DNA of 64,000 bases, from contig OY728159.1 of assembly GCA_963277665.1 (NCBI GenBank), forward strand, positions 1,015,639,343 to 1,015,703,342. Reading direction: 5' to 3'. This DNA is from Viscum album (Eukaryota > Streptophyta > Magnoliopsida > Santalales > Viscaceae). The position numbers and the translations under genes were made by a program. Positions within the stretch are counted from its first letter, which is position 1; every line of letters starts with the position of its first letter. Below, piece after piece: positions 25,861 through 39,149 of this stretch. The notes beneath the pieces are model-generated. The model was not told the origin of the DNA. It worked only from the letters and a program-made list of their open reading frames with translations, and did not search any database.

Positions 25861-26729
25861 ATTTTACAACTCAAAAATAAAAATTTAAATGATATTTAGT
25901 TCATATTTTTACAACTTAGGGTAATGGGGAAGTTCTCGAAAATAGGATGTGCCTTAATAAAGTGTGGATATATCCACTAAAACCCTGTAGCTGGTGTGAT
26001 CCATGTTCAGTGTGTGAATCATGGACTAGAAGAAGACCTCTCATATCACATGAGTGTGTGAAACAAGGGAAGATGGCCTGGGGTAGAAATTTTACATATA
26101 AAACTATAAATGTGCCATAAAAAGGGATTTTTTCTAATGGATGGGTCTCTAAATGACTATTATACTCTTTTATATTGTGTGAATTCACAAGGAAGTAGCA
26201 TCAAGAGAGTAAAAATTCTATTGGAATGAAATAGGGCAGTGGTGAAATAAATCACGACCTCTATGATCTTAATCATAAAGGAGTGTGATATATGGACAAA
26301 TTGTAACTTATGAAAATGTATTAAAATAATAGGTTCCACTACCTAATTTTCAAGGATAGGGAAATCAAATGATGGTTTACCACTAACCATAACTTTAGAA
26401 CATGGACCTATCATTTTTTTAGGAATACTCTATAATGTGTTCCCTGGAGAGGAGGCAGACCTTTAGAGTTATGTTCCATCACCATAAAGAAGTCCTTCCA
26501 AACATGGAGCACAATGGAGATCCCAATGGAGTAATATTTAAGGTATAAAGGTGAACTAAAATAATATTCGTGTAGATTAACGCACTCTAAGTGTTATGCC
26601 TTCATGAATTTTTTATGTAAATAAGTTGTATCATCTTGAATTAAGGAACCAATGTGGCTACCTGGGGATATATAGTTTAAAGTCATATAGTATGGACCCA
26701 AATTTCATTCCCTTTGTTATTATGAACCC

Positions 26730-27020
26730 AAGGCCAATGTGAAACTTTTAGGTTCATATAGATAGGACCAATGATAATCCCTTTAAGTTCATTCATGTAG
26801 GACCAATGACTTTACTTTTAAGTTTATATACACAGGGCCAGGGATATTCATTTTATGTTCATACATACATGACTAGGGATTCTCCATAGTTTAACTAATT
26901 GTAGTGTGGAAGAGAGATTTTCCTTTTAAGGTCATTTCTAAAGGATCCGGGATGTTTCTTTAATGTTTTTTCACTCATGAATAATGATGTTCCTTTCAAG
27001 GTCATTCGCTCAAGAACAAT
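26730..27020 (+). repeat. Repeat of about 40 bp, TTTAAGGTCATNNAGNTAGGACCAATGAT family
   Basis: About seven units in a row, near 26,745, 26,785, 26,815, 26,850, 26,920, 26,960 and 26,995. Each pairs a TTTTAAGTTCAT-like half with an AGGACCAATGAT-like half. This is the clearest array at the right end of the block. Confidence 0.65.
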
Positions 27021-27578
27021 GATAATAATTTAAAGGGTGTGGACATAGGAAAAGGGATATGGTTTAGTTTATTATAATATAGTAGGGATGAACCCATATA
27101 GTTTAATGTCATGATAAAATTATATAAAAAGGAAATAATCCTAGATATAGTTCCTCTGGGTGGAGAGATGTCACAATGAGTAGACTCAGGATTTAGTTGC
27201 ATTATTATATAGGAGGCAACCCATGTGTCCTCATTTTGGGTACATCTTGAGAACCTGTGCTATTACCAAGTTCCACTCATCAAACTAGATCCTTACACAT
27301 CACACTTTTAATGTCAGAGTAGTGGTATGGGATTATGTAAACCATAAGTCTAACATCATTAGTATCCCTCAAAGGGAATATACTATATCCTCTATGAATC
27401 TGTACTTATTGAGAGTCTTTATGTGAGTATGTATCTTAGACTTCAGAATGAGCTTCCTCAACTAGATTTGTGTCTTCACCCATGAGTTTTTGTGGTGTAA
27501 TAATAGTCATTTTAATCAAATCCTGGTGATTTGGGATTCTTAATGGTCATGGGTGACCACCTATAGGTTCCCCTTATG

Positions 27579-27590
27579 CCCCCCCCCCCC
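27579..27590. repeat. Run of twelve C
   Basis: Homopolymer in otherwise AT-rich DNA near the inferred left end of A's LTR. Confidence 0.95.
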
Positions 27591-29140
27591 AGTGCAAGTG
27601 TGCATGTTCCCAAATAATGATATGGTCTATGTCATGGGGATAATTCCCATGATAATTAATGATAGTATTATGTAGTGGACATATAACTAATTTTTCTTTA
27701 TCATGTGGAGAAACACCAAGTTTTTTTATTGTGGTACCATAGGTTTAGGGAGTCATACTAGTGAGCCTAGTAAGTGGTTGTGGTTTTGATACTAGTCTAG
27801 AAAATATTCCTTCCTGTATAGTGGTCAGGATGGCATGGGATGTGATGATAGTGGTAGGAGTTATGGTAGTTCATGGAATATGTATGATGAATTTCACCCC
27901 AAAGTGGGAACCATTTATATAGTAAGCCAAACCTATAACACATATAATTACCTTATTTTCAATATAAATATCCAATAAACATAACTCAAGGATCTATATG
28001 TATGGTGTATTTATAAGACTAGGTACATAATACATAAAAATGAGTCTAAAACACAAAAGATTTAATTTATACTCTATAATGATCTCATAAATCTATTTGA
28101 GTTCCTAAAAATACATTGGATAGCTGAAGGAATACATGAACAAAAGGGGTGAGATAAAAAACCTATTAAAGGAATAAACATTGTATGAAGTATACATATG
28201 AATCAAATGAAATATCATGATATCATAAAAGGAAGGGTAAATGAATGATCACATAGAGGCATAAAATAACTATAAAGGAAACAAAATATCTATGAATCAT
28301 AGGAAAGCTATAGAAACCAAGAACATGATATAATCATATGTCAAGGATAACCACCAAGAAAACATCACATGGTGGATAGAGTCATATCAGGGATTAGGTT
28401 TACTCTCTAATTCCATACATATCATCTCATGAGATGTGATAATTACCCAATTCATTAGATAACTATCTGTTCACACCCATAATAACATGTACATGAATAT
28501 ATGTTTCATGTTAGGAAATCATACAGAAGGCATAATCATCATGAAACCCAATGGAAAAGAAATGGGTTACATAATTGTGTATTATAACTTATCAAAATGG
28601 AATATTATAATGAACTCCACGAAAGAAGGGATTAAATAATTATTGGATATTCATATATAAATAAGTAACCATAGTACATGAAAATGAAATCCAAGCTAAA
28701 CAAGTACATAAAAAGGATTGGAGAAATAATTTTGAAAAAAATCCTTCTAAGTGGGGTTTTAAGAAAAAAGGTAAATAATTATTAGAGGGTAAGGGAATAA
28801 TAATTTTCAAAATACCATAAATGAACTAAATTTTATTTCCATAATAAAATGAGTTTTTTTTAAAACCATATAATTTTTTAAAAAATTCATTGAGTGGTAC
28901 TTTAAATAAGGCAAGAAAACAGAAAAATTCTTTTTAATCAGATCTGCCTCATGAAATAAATTGAAAAGTGAACCTTCAGAACATGTATATCCCAATAAAT
29001 TAAAGGTGAATTAAACTAGTTATATATATGTGGGACATATATACAGAATAAATGACATATAAATAATAATAATAGATATATAAATTAAGTTAAAGAGAGG
29101 AAAATCATGACCTAATGAAAATTGGGTAGTTCAGAGAGAT

Positions 29141-29150
29141 CCCTTACCTT
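29141..29150 (-). promoter_or_regulatory. Splice-donor-like motif in A LTR
   Basis: Minus strand AAGGTAAGGG, a good match to a plant 5' splice site, at a position comparable to CCTGAGGTAAGGGTT in both LTRs of D. Role inferred only. Confidence 0.35.
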
Positions 29151-30030
29151 GTGTCCTAATTTGTTGGGTACTTTCATTTTATGTCATAAATAAAAAAATT
29201 ACTAAATAAAATATTTAGAAGATTATTAAAATTTATTTTATTTATTATCAAGCTTTTATGTTAGTTAAAATTATTTTAATTGAGATATTTTTTCTATATT
29301 TTCTATTCTAAGGTCGTTCGATTCATGGTTCCATGATCAGATTAATTTCTGGATAATTATTTAAGTTCATTTGAAATAGGAATAAAACTATAGAATTTTA
29401 ATGATTTGATATTCATGTAATTATATAAATTTAAATGATACCATGTATTCATGTGTGTTCCAATATAAGGAAGATTCATTTAGTAAAAATCTTATCGTTA
29501 TATGGGTAGTTCATTTAGGAGGTTTTACTAACCCTCAAGAACTATGTCAAAAAAATTAATTAAATGGTTATTAATGCATTAAAAACATTACATAATTTAT
29601 AATATACTTATTTCAATCACCATCTATGAAGGTAGTGGAGAAAAATTAATTATTTTGTTTATAGAGGTGGTGAACCAACCATATTATTAACAAATTTTTC
29701 ATTTTAGAATGAAATGAGAAGAGGTTCTATGATGGAAATTCCATTAAAAATAACATTATAGTATATAAATGATACTAGAGTAATTATGTCATGTTTTATT
29801 GAATTTTGTTTTAGGATGAGTAGAAGAAAAATAAAAAATCTTGTTTGAGGGTATTACCTTCTCATTTGGATGTCTCCTCTTAGGCTTCCACTTAAGGCAC
29901 CATAGTATTGGTATTTGAGAAGAATAATGATTCTTGGGACATATGGATATATTTTAGGATAGATTTGGGAAGATTTTGGGTAATCTTCAAGTCTTAGATG
30001 GTGTGAGGAGAAGGGATGGTGATGGTAGGT

Positions 30031-30037
30031 ATTTATA
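30031..30037 (-). promoter_or_regulatory. TATA box of A LTR
   Basis: Minus strand TATAAAT followed by a pyrimidine-rich stretch (CATCCCTTCTCC), placed about 1.17 kb from the LTR start, the position expected of an LTR promoter. Confidence 0.45.
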
Positions 30038-31208
30038 AGTATAGAATAGGGGATTTTATGAATATGATATTCATTAGTTTATTATTTTTTGTCAAGAATG
30101 TCAATAGTGTTGAATATTAGGACTAAATAAATTAACTTTTTCATATTATTTTGAGATAATCATTGATTACATCACCCCATATGTAATAGATTATGTATTC
30201 AACTTTTAATGTTAAATACTATAGTTTTTTGTATGTCGATATTTACAAACAAATAAAATATTTAAATAAATACATAAATTCATCTTAACCATTATTTAAT
30301 TTATATATTTAAAAAATTAAATTGATTTTATGAAAATAATTTTATATAAATGGTAAATCTATTTTTTAAATAAAATTATTATTTGTTTGAAAAATATAAT
30401 TTTTACTATTATGATCATTTTTCTTACCCTTCAAAAAAAATTCTGGTATCATAAAATTACATTATTATTATAATAAAAATTAATTTTATTTTATAATAAC
30501 ATTTTTGAAAAATTATTTTGTTTCAGAGCATTATATTTTTTATAAAAATAAAATAAAAAATATATGTTCTACAAAAATTAAAAAAGTTAATTTATCATTT
30601 TTAAAACATTTATTTAAAAGTATCATGATATAAATATTTCATAATTTCATTTTATAAGATACATAAATATTATTTTACAATTACTTAGATGATTTTACTA
30701 TTCTAATGGTTAGGTTACTACTCCTAATAGTGAGATTACTATTCAATTAAAAGATGAATATTCAATGGTAAAATTGATATTCAACAGTCATATTTGTAAC
30801 GAACATATGAATTTCCAAACCTTTATAAATACTACGTGTTTAATTTATTCTTGATTTACATCTATTTTCTCACATGAATATAAATATTTTCATATTCAAA
30901 ATGAATATTTCATTATTAATATTTTTATCCATTTCTATAGTGTTGTTTTTGAGTGCAGTCATTCTAAGGGATCAATCATATCTAATTTTAATATTATATT
31001 TATCTTAATTTCTATTTTTATCTCATTATTATAGTTTCTTTTCTTATGGACACCTTTATTCTATAAATTCAATATCTAAGTCAAAATAACAAAATATCAC
31101 TTGTTTTAATTATGTGTTTCATGTAATTTGTATAATACAAAATTTCTAGATATGACACATTTATATAATCAGATGGGGGTTCCATTGATAAAATTATGGG
31201 TTGTTACA

Positions 31209-31228
31209 TTCCCCTGCCCCCCTAAGAA
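31209..31228 (-). promoter_or_regulatory. Polypurine tract of element A
   Basis: Minus strand TTCTTAGGGGGGCAGGGGAA abuts the TGTAACAACC start of the 3' LTR. Confidence 0.8.
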
Positions 31229-32776
31229 ATTTTTCACTCAAAATTTTATTTTATATATTAAGGTAAAAATAGTTGAGGTAATTATTCTTTATTACTTCCT
31301 TCAATTCTCATATCACCTCCTCGTACTTATGGTTCCACCATAATAATTTTACAAGGTGAGTTATCTTCTTGTGTGGAACTTTTTCTCTACAGTCCAAGAG
31401 TCGTCAAATTCTTCTCATAAGAGTGATAATGCTCCAACTATACCACCTATAGATTGAGCACATGTTGGGGAATTTGTATGTACTTTCTAAATACATATAC
31501 ATAGAAGATATTATATACTTAAGATAGGATTAGTGGTAGACTAAGTTTATAGGCTATAGATCTAATACGATCAATAATCTCAAATTGGATGATCTATCTA
31601 GGACATAGATTTCCCTTCTCCCAAAATATCATGAATCTATTCTATAGAGACATGTGGAGGAACACTTTATCACCAAGTTCAAACTGCATGCCCCACTTAT
31701 TTTAATCATCACATCTCTTTTTTATACTCTAAGCTATAATGATGTTCTACTTAATGGTCTTGACCTTTTCGACTATTTCTTTAACCATTTTAGATCTCAG
31801 TATCTTTTGTTCACCAAATTCATCCCATCGCATAGGTGTTCTATATCTCATCCCAAAAATGGTTTTATATGGATCCATTTGTATTTTTTAATGGAAGTTA
31901 TTATTATAAGAAAATTTGACCAGATAAAGATATTGATCACATTCTACTTTGAATTTCACTGAGCATACTCTCAACATGTCCTTGAGTTTCAAGCTTTTCT
32001 ACTCAAATTATCCATCATTTTAGGTGTGATAATTCATATTGAAGTTCAACTTAGTATTTAAAGAATTTTGGATACTTTTCCAAACCATATAGGCAATCCT
32101 TGGATCTCGATCAGATTTAATCATTAGTGATATTTCATGCATCCTTAACACTTCTTTGATGTATATAATTACAATTCAATCGATTGATAATTCCTCTCAA
32201 ATAGAAATGAAGAAGCCATTATTTTTAATATGATATAATATAACCCCTATGGAATTATTTTTTCTTTATATCATCAGATGACTAGTAAAAAAACCATAGT
32301 GATGATATTCAATTTTCATTTTTGTATGAGTAATAGTTGAATAACCCCCTTGTACTTTTTCCTTTCATCCTTCACTTGTTAATATACTAGGTGAATTGAT
32401 GAATATTATATGATCTATTTCTTAATGTTTTCCAAAAAATATTGTTCTCTAAAATCATGATACATTTTTTATTCCTTGGGGGATAGAGAATGTCGAGCAA
32501 TGTGAATCATTTAATATCTCCTTCATTGTCTCTAGATTTGATGGTACGCAGAGTCTTGAACCAAATCCTACAACTCCTTCATCATCAATTTGGATCTTTG
32601 AGGATTTATAGTTTCTTATAGCATCAACCTTCTTCTTTATTTTGACATCATCCCATTTATAATCCATTATCTTTTCTATAAGGGTTAGTTGAGAACTCAT
32701 TTAAGAAACAAATGATGATTTTCTTTCCATTATGAATCACATGTACATGATTTTCATGCTTATGAATATCATATGA
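31229..32776 (-). pseudogene. Integrase and chromodomain of gypsy element A
   Basis: Minus-strand similarity begins with the integrase N-terminal region near 32,700: PLIEKIMDYKWDD, then VGFGSRLCVPSN and the SIP block at about 32,560-32,460. It resumes at about 31,870-31,550 with the C-terminal region, where a GERQILGPELV-like block and a later FELGDKVFLHMS (canonical FEVGDHVFLKVS) are visible. At about 31,390-31,260 a chromodomain tail appears (HLVKLLWWNHKYEE), which marks a chromovirus of the Tekay/Del type. Frameshifts and stops are frequent. The catalytic core between these blocks is too decayed to read with confidence. The right end of this fragment is the insertion point of B. Confidence 0.8.
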
Positions 32777-34618
32777 TGGTACTATGGTATGAAGAAGAAT
32801 CCAGTGGGCAAGGGATTTAAAATTTTCATCACCATAGAAACAAAACTTCATCATCTCAGGCAATCTGATCCTTTTTAAGGTCTAAGGATCTCGTGTGAAT
32901 TGTCAAAGCGCAAAAAATTAAACTAAAAAATTACCTTGTTTGAATCGAAGTGCACTCAATAGTAACTCATCACTAGAAACCATTGATCAAAAGATCTTAT
33001 ACCTAACCCCTATAGATCTTCCACACATTCTTTAATAATATATGCATACATCATTCATCAAATTTCAGGTTCTAGTGCAGAGATCTGATGATTCCTTCGA
33101 CGTCGCGACGATCAACTCAATCTTGTGTCTATTATTCACAAAATCATTCTTGGATTGGTCGCTTGAATATAGCCTTTCTATATCTAGGATGCAGGATGAT
33201 AGGGGATCCATCAATCCATTGGAATGAATAATATATAAAAAAATTATCACATCTAAGATTATATAGTGGATGTCCAAAATACCCAAATAGGATTACCCAA
33301 CCCCCTATATTTAATGTCCACTAAATAAGCAATAAATTAATAGTTAGGATGAATTAACTATGTCATAATCATCATTTATATGTTCTCACCCACTTTTAAT
33401 ATTTAATAAATATATTATTTGATAAACCTAGTTCATTAACTCAACTCATAATTACTGCTAATATTAAATAAACCTTGAATATTAAAATAATATTTGTTCA
33501 TATAATATTTTTCCATGTATACACATAATAACTTATTGATACTTTTAATAAATAAATTCATCCAATTATTCTAATAATTAATTTAATTATTCATCGGTGA
33601 TTGATAATAATTGAAAAACTCGCATACCCTATAGTGGGGCCCACCATGTTCTATACACCTTTTCATCAGAATAGGGAAGACCCTTGAATATGTTATTGTG
33701 TGTGACCCTCTAGGAACATATCTTAATAGTAGTGAATACTATTCACATATTGAGATCATATTCTCTCAACTCATCAAGTCCCCTAGAGAGATTATTAAAA
33801 TTCATAACAATGACAACCGCTCATATGAACACACACTGTAAAATATAATCTCTTTGTCTCGTGATATCTCATAAATAAGGACACACATTGGTGTCATCGT
33901 CATTTTTGTTGATTTATTATTATTTTACCTTACTATATTAACTTTCCTTCTTCTACCATGATAATGGATTTGGTGAAGGTACTACTATCCTGATGAACTA
34001 GGCCCAAGATATATCTTTCTATTAGAAGAGACAAATCCTTTTTGATTATTCAATCAATGTCATACCACCAATGATGCACCCAACAAAAGATACATTTCCA
34101 CAAATTCAATATAATGTTTTTTCCTTAAATCGAAGTACGTGATCAAATTGTACTCATCAACAATAATATCAAGTTTAGAGACCATTACACATGTTCACTG
34201 ATAGGAACTACCAATGACACCTGAAACATGTGGAGTTACTATTAGGGGGATAGTCCTCATGATCTCATTTACTTGAGATCACCAAGTTTGAACATTATGA
34301 GAATAATTCCAACTATTTATGATCCCCCCACACCTGATAGTTATACATCATTTGTGTCTAGTCAATATGATGAATTTAGACTAAAATACATTTATTTAAG
34401 ATTAATTTCATAGTATCTCAAGGTTCACATTATGTCTTGGGTACTACTATAATCTTTTTATATGAAAAATAATATATATAAATTACTATATAAATATTAG
34501 ACACAAAAATATAAACACTATTATATTAAGTGTACATCATGAAAAACCCATTGTATTCATAATATGGTAATTTAAAAGTATTTTTCATGTTGGGTATAGG
34601 GAACCCACTATTAAAACA
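32777..34618 (-). repeat. 3' LTR of element B
   Basis: It aligns throughout with 47,198-49,046. Shared blocks include GGCAAGGGATTTAAA at the left, AATATTTTTCCA and ACCCACCATGT mid-way, and GGGAACCCACTATTA at the right end. It ends in AAACA, so the minus-strand LTR starts TGTTTTAATAGTGGG. Confidence 0.9.
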
Positions 34619-34640
34619 CTCCCACTTACACTAGATCCAA
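34619..34640 (-). promoter_or_regulatory. Polypurine tract of element B
   Basis: Minus strand reads CTAGTGTAAGTGGGAG just before the LTR start at 34,618, in the expected position and orientation. Confidence 0.6.
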
Positions 34641-35150
34641 CATGTTAAAAAACATTCTTAGCTATAACTTGATAAGATAATGTTTTATAATTTATGTATT
34701 TAGTTGAGAACCTTCCACATCTCTATATCATGGCTATTCTGCTATCTTCAACCTCACCTCCTTAATTAAGACACCTCAAGAGATGTAAACCCCGAGTAGA
34801 TTCCTTTCATCCATATTCAAATATTGACATCTTATCTAGTAATAGTATTATAATTATTATAATTAATAATATGATAAAAAAATTCTTATTATTTTTTATT
34901 CTGAGAACTGGAATAACCCATTTTGTAGTTAACACTACTTCTTTAGCTACCTCAGAAGGCACAAAGCACTCGGTATTTATAAATATGGCTACCACTACCA
35001 TGAATGATATTGCCTTTATAATTACATTAGATTGGATGTGATATTATATCATATTGATCTATAGGAATACTATTGTGTGTCCCCTTATAACTAGTATCCC
35101 TTCCCCTCCACATACCAGGAGCATATCCCTAATACTTCTTCAAGTACAAT
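34641..35150 (-). pseudogene. Copia RNase H remnant of element B
   Basis: Minus strand at about 35,145-34,900 follows the copia RNase H pattern: a stretch like ILKYLRRTKDMLLVYGG, a GYTDASF-like stretch, then TECFVPSEVAKE corresponding to the usual TEAEYIAASEAAKE. It ends close to the polypurine tract, as the end of copia pol should. Several stops and frame changes; non-functional. Confidence 0.6.
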
Positions 35151-37500
35151 CTGATAGTTCTGCCTGCTTCCAGGGCAGTTCTCCCTAACATTGATGATAT
35201 TTTCCTAAAATAAGGTATATTTTATCAATGTCTAATTTTTTACATATCATGTAATATGTGATTTATCCATCAAAAAAGAATATGGAATCCAACTTATCAC
35301 ATTAATCCCATCATATGCCTCATTCATGTTTTCTTGGAGAGATTTCTGTCATGTGACATTAGTAAAAATACTCTCTCGAATTATTTCAAATTGTATTTTT
35401 CAATACCTTGTAAATATATATACTGTTGAATATGTCCAATAAACCTTTAGATCTACCTCATAAGATCTCATTCCCTATAACTTAGGTTGTTACTTTAATT
35501 CAATCTCTAGAGAGTTAATTCCATTCTATTCTTAACCAAATTTAAGACAAATAATTGTTTTTCATATGTTACCAAACATATTTCACTTGGAAAACCATGG
35601 AGCTCCCATGAAATTCATGTATAAACATGGAAAAAATTATTAAAAATGAATAATCTATGACCATTTTTATTACTTTAATCCAAAACTGTATTTTAGTAAC
35701 TTTTACCTCTTATTAGATTTTTATAGGATCAACAACCATTTTGGTTGTTTCATATAGATTCCTTTAATGATTGGTGGTTTTTACAACCAATTATAAATTT
35801 AATGGTCATATAATGTTGCTATGAAAATTAAAATTCTAATGGATTTAGGCATAATGGCTTGGTGTTACCAATAGATTCTTATTGGTACCACGTTTGTACC
35901 ACCCATGTATAATGTCACTCGAATACCTACCATGGTATTTAAGATAATAATACTGTGTACTTTAATACATGTAATCCATTATTTAATCTTAATTAATATT
36001 ATCAATCTTAAAAAATTTCCATATGTTGCTTAATTTTAAGAATTATTATTCTCAATGAGTAATGTATCATTGGCTACAGTGAATGTAAATCCATTAGCTT
36101 GGTTTTATCCTTCCTACGCATTGTGTGTCTCTGGAACATTACTTTTCCATGAACTCTTGTGGAACTTGTTCATATGAAAATTAGTTGTGAATCACAAGCA
36201 TTGAATAAATCCAAGTCAATCATGATTTCACTATATCAAGTAGATATGTGAACCCTTTAATAGAAATATATTCTATAACTTTACTATCACTTTTCTATCT
36301 CATCAATTTCTATAATATCCTCAAGAATCTTTAGAATACTTACTTTGGATATTCATTGTTTTTATCTTGATGGAAGTTTTTTTATATTCATAACAAATTA
36401 TTTTCATCAAATCACATGTTGTTATGACATGATGGATTTATATCATATTGTAACTCATATGATATCCATTTTTCATTATAATTGGCATAAATTTCTGGGA
36501 TAATTCTTCTATTTGTATACCATGACTTATTGTGTAACATGTCTCGAAAAATAATGGAAGCCACTACAATGAATATATGCATCAACATTGATTCTCCTTT
36601 TACTTAAATTGGGACTCTAATGTGTATAAGAAAATACGAATTTAGGAATTACTCCATACGACATTATATTGATAAATTTTAACATGTAATACTCAACATT
36701 GATCCTCCTTTTTAGAATCAAATATATGATGTGTATAAGGTAATGTGCAATTATGAATTACTCCATGCCATATTATAATGATTGATTAATTCTTGGTTAA
36801 TATAGTCTTTAGCACAGGGGCCCAAAGCTACTCATATCTTTTTAACATACATACACCATACTTTACTTTCACATTCTATAAACAAACATTAAGGAATCTT
36901 ATGAAGTATAATTACCACTAGATTAACCTTGGAAAAATTCACTCTCTCTAGATAAACTAATTCTTAAATATGTGTGACTTGCCTTTATTTATAAAGGATT
37001 CTTGTCCAATTTTAACTTCATAAGTGTGTCAATAATACCAAAGGTCTTTAACTTCAATGAGTCTAAAACCAAACTAGGTATATCCTTGAAAGCTTCTTGG
37101 TTTTTATTGAAAAAGTACTATACTTTCTCAATTTTATATTTAAATTATTACAATTTATATCCATAATGTATTTCACATGATTCATGTATTACTTAAATAA
37201 TGGTTTTATGTGAAATATCATAAACAATATTCATTCATAAATGTTGGGGAAGCACTCAAACACAATTATATTTCTACTAGAACCATTCACTTTGAAATTA
37301 AATAGTGTTCATATCACCACTGATATAGGTATCACCCTTCCTCAACTACTTGGAGACTGTGCCTTGACTTCATATAAGCCTTCTTGACTTCCTTGGTTCC
37401 TATATTTTTAAAAAAATATGTAATAAAATATTGTGTCTAATAACTAACGAGAATAAATAAAATATTACATTTAATGATGAATAAACCTAAAGTAAAAGAT
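35151..37500 (-). pseudogene. Eroded pol of element B (integrase and reverse transcriptase region)
   Basis: By position between zinc knuckle and RNase H this must be the integrase and reverse-transcriptase part of B. I could not recover any signature motif on either strand. Length (about 2.35 kb) is somewhat short for a full copia pol, so deletions are likely. Confidence 0.4.
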
Positions 37501-38082
37501 CAAACTTGTTTCTCCTTAAATTAATTGTAGTTCATCTTCCAGTGACCTATCTCATCACATGAAAAGAAAATATCCTCCTATTCAATGATCTCCGTCTTTA
37601 TATTTGGTTTCACAGAAAGGTGTTGTGAAAGTTCCTTTGGCAGTATTCTTGTATTCGACCTTTTCACTATGTATTTCTATTTTTTTCCATAAGAATTAAA
37701 ATTTTAAATTTATTTAAATTCTCATATTATTGTAAAACCTATACCAAAAGATATTGAAATGATTTCTTCAAATGATTCATTTGATAATTATCAAATAAAT
37801 TATAAAAACTGGGAGGTAATAATGAGAGAATGATATGAAAATAAAGTTCTTGATTTGAATTGAAACCAAATTCTTATATTCGATCAATGTTGTTTAGTAT
37901 CCTGATTACTTTAAGACCATATTGAGTTTTATTTATCAATTGATATGTGATTACTTTGGTCATTATCTTTTTAATTTCTTACTTCACTTTCTCCTTAGAA
38001 ACTTCTTGGAGATGAGGCAACATGGTATATACATCCATGTCCTTGTGTTCCTCTAAAAACTCTTTGGATATTAATGTTAGAA
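37501..38082 (-). pseudogene. Gag of element B, C-terminal part with zinc knuckle
   Basis: Minus strand from 38,082 resumes the copia gag pattern directly after C: an HKDMDVYTMLPHLQE block (canonical ENMDAYTMIMHLKE) at about 38,040-37,995. At about 37,575-37,535 a zinc knuckle follows, reading F-S-C-D-E-I-G-H-W-K-M-N-Y, where the first and last cysteines of CX2CX4HX4C are lost. Stops in several places. Confidence 0.7.
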
Positions 38083-38087
38083 TTATG
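38083..38087. other. Target-site duplication TTATG, left of element C
   Basis: TTATG here and at 44,350-44,354 is an exact 5-bp duplication, the size expected of copia integrase. Confidence 0.85.
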
Positions 38088-38455
38088 TTTAAATTAATTT
38101 CATTTATTTTAGGATCTTTAAAATATTTATTTATCACATATATGGATAAATAAAATTCAAAATAAAAAAAATATATCTTGATCCATTGAACCCTCTGGAT
38201 TTTAGTCTCCTTGATTTTCTCCCACTTAAAAAGATTTATATACTTTTCCTACTCACTCTTGTATGGTAATTTTTATGGAACATACTGTAATGGTTATTGA
38301 GAATTAATTGGAAAGTATAAGTCCATTTAAATTGGGATAAAACAATTTTCATGGGTGTTTTTAACTAAATATCAAATTCCATAAATTTGACAGAAATATC
38401 CCTCAATATCCTATTATAATATTATTAAACATAATATACATGAATTTTTCCAACA
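38088..38455 (-). repeat. 3' LTR of element C
   Basis: It pairs with 43,983-44,349; shared blocks include AATTTCATTTAT-TAGGATCTTTAAAAT, TCCTTGATTTTCTCCC and ATTATAATATTATTAAACATAATAT (read in parts). Its outer TG has decayed to TT; the inner end is CCAACA. Confidence 0.92.
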
Positions 38456-38472
38456 TTCTCACACTTAACTCA
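38456..38472 (-). promoter_or_regulatory. Polypurine tract of element C
   Basis: Minus strand AGTTAAGTGTGAGAA directly precedes the LTR start TGTTGG. Confidence 0.7.
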
Positions 38473-38669
38473 TGAAATATTAATTTATAATTTTTAATAA
38501 ATTAAATATGTTATTATGTGCATTTATGTCCATTATATCATGTATAAAACATTCATCATAATTAAGGATAATTTCCACATGAGTCATGGTGTTCATACTT
38601 CTTCTGTTAATATAGTTCCTTCCATGTACTAAAACATTGAAATTTTCCTTATCATAATTAAAATGGGAT

Positions 38670-38671
<2 letters not shown>

Positions 38672-38713
<42 letters not shown>
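38672..38713. repeat. (AT)n microsatellite
   Basis: AT dinucleotide run of about 42 bases in the 3' untranslated part of element C. Confidence 0.95.
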
Positions 38714-38717
<4 letters not shown>

Positions 38718-39149
38718 GTCCAAAGATAATTTCTTTATTTAATACTTTTCCTATTATAATTGTTCAATTCAATCATTTATACTTATTGAAAAAATAGGAA
38801 ACATGATCAAAACATTTATAAGTTCAAGTTTCAACTGTAATAATTATAACATTCAATACATACAACGAAACCCACTCAGTAACAATGCCCATACTTTCAA
38901 CATGTCCAATAAATTTATTGGGTGGAAACCCTTTCATCAAAGGGTATAAAATCATAAGATTTATCCTAACATGTTCAATTGACACCTTACATTTTTTAAC
39001 TTCCTCCTTAACTAAAAATTACTTTAATTATATGTTCTTAAAACCATTGTAATGTCATTCATTCATTGAAAAAAAATACTATTTTAGTATTTTCATAATA
39101 AATTTTCAAGTTCTTGGTGATATTGTCGATAATTCCATGTCCTAAAATA

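Larger units (their letters stand above)
15450..27350. repeat. About 12-kb block of degenerate, mixed short tandem repeats
   Basis: No open reading frame of substance and no transposon protein motif, yet the text is plainly repetitive. Different sub-blocks reiterate different short phrases: a CTCATGCTCATCACATGAGG type, an AGTTTAATGTCCAGTGGGGA type, a TTAAGGTCATGATTCTTAGAC type, an AGTTTAACATCATATAGTGAGG type and a TTTTAAGGTCATNNAGNTAGGACCAA type. Copies differ strongly from each other, so the arrays are old. The block lies between two gypsy LTR-like segments and could be the internal tandem-repeat region of a large non-autonomous element or a decayed satellite. The best-defined sub-blocks are listed separately. 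Confidence 0.55.
27350..31208 (-). repeat. 3' LTR of gypsy element A (left border approximate)
   Basis: The right border is sharp: plus strand GGTTGTTACA ends at 31,208, so the minus-strand LTR starts TGTAACAACC directly after a polypurine tract. Read on the minus strand it has a TATA box about 1.17 kb in and an AAGGTAAGGG motif about 2.06 kb in. The LTRs of D have a TATA box about 1.0 kb in and GAGGTAAGGG about 2.15 kb in. By analogy with D, whose LTR runs about 1.8 kb past that motif, the left border should be near 27,350, but I could not pin it. Confidence 0.6.

Noticed and set aside
31654..31962. 102-residue plus-strand frame
   Set aside because: It is the antisense of the decayed integrase C-terminal region of element A, which reads well on the minus strand.
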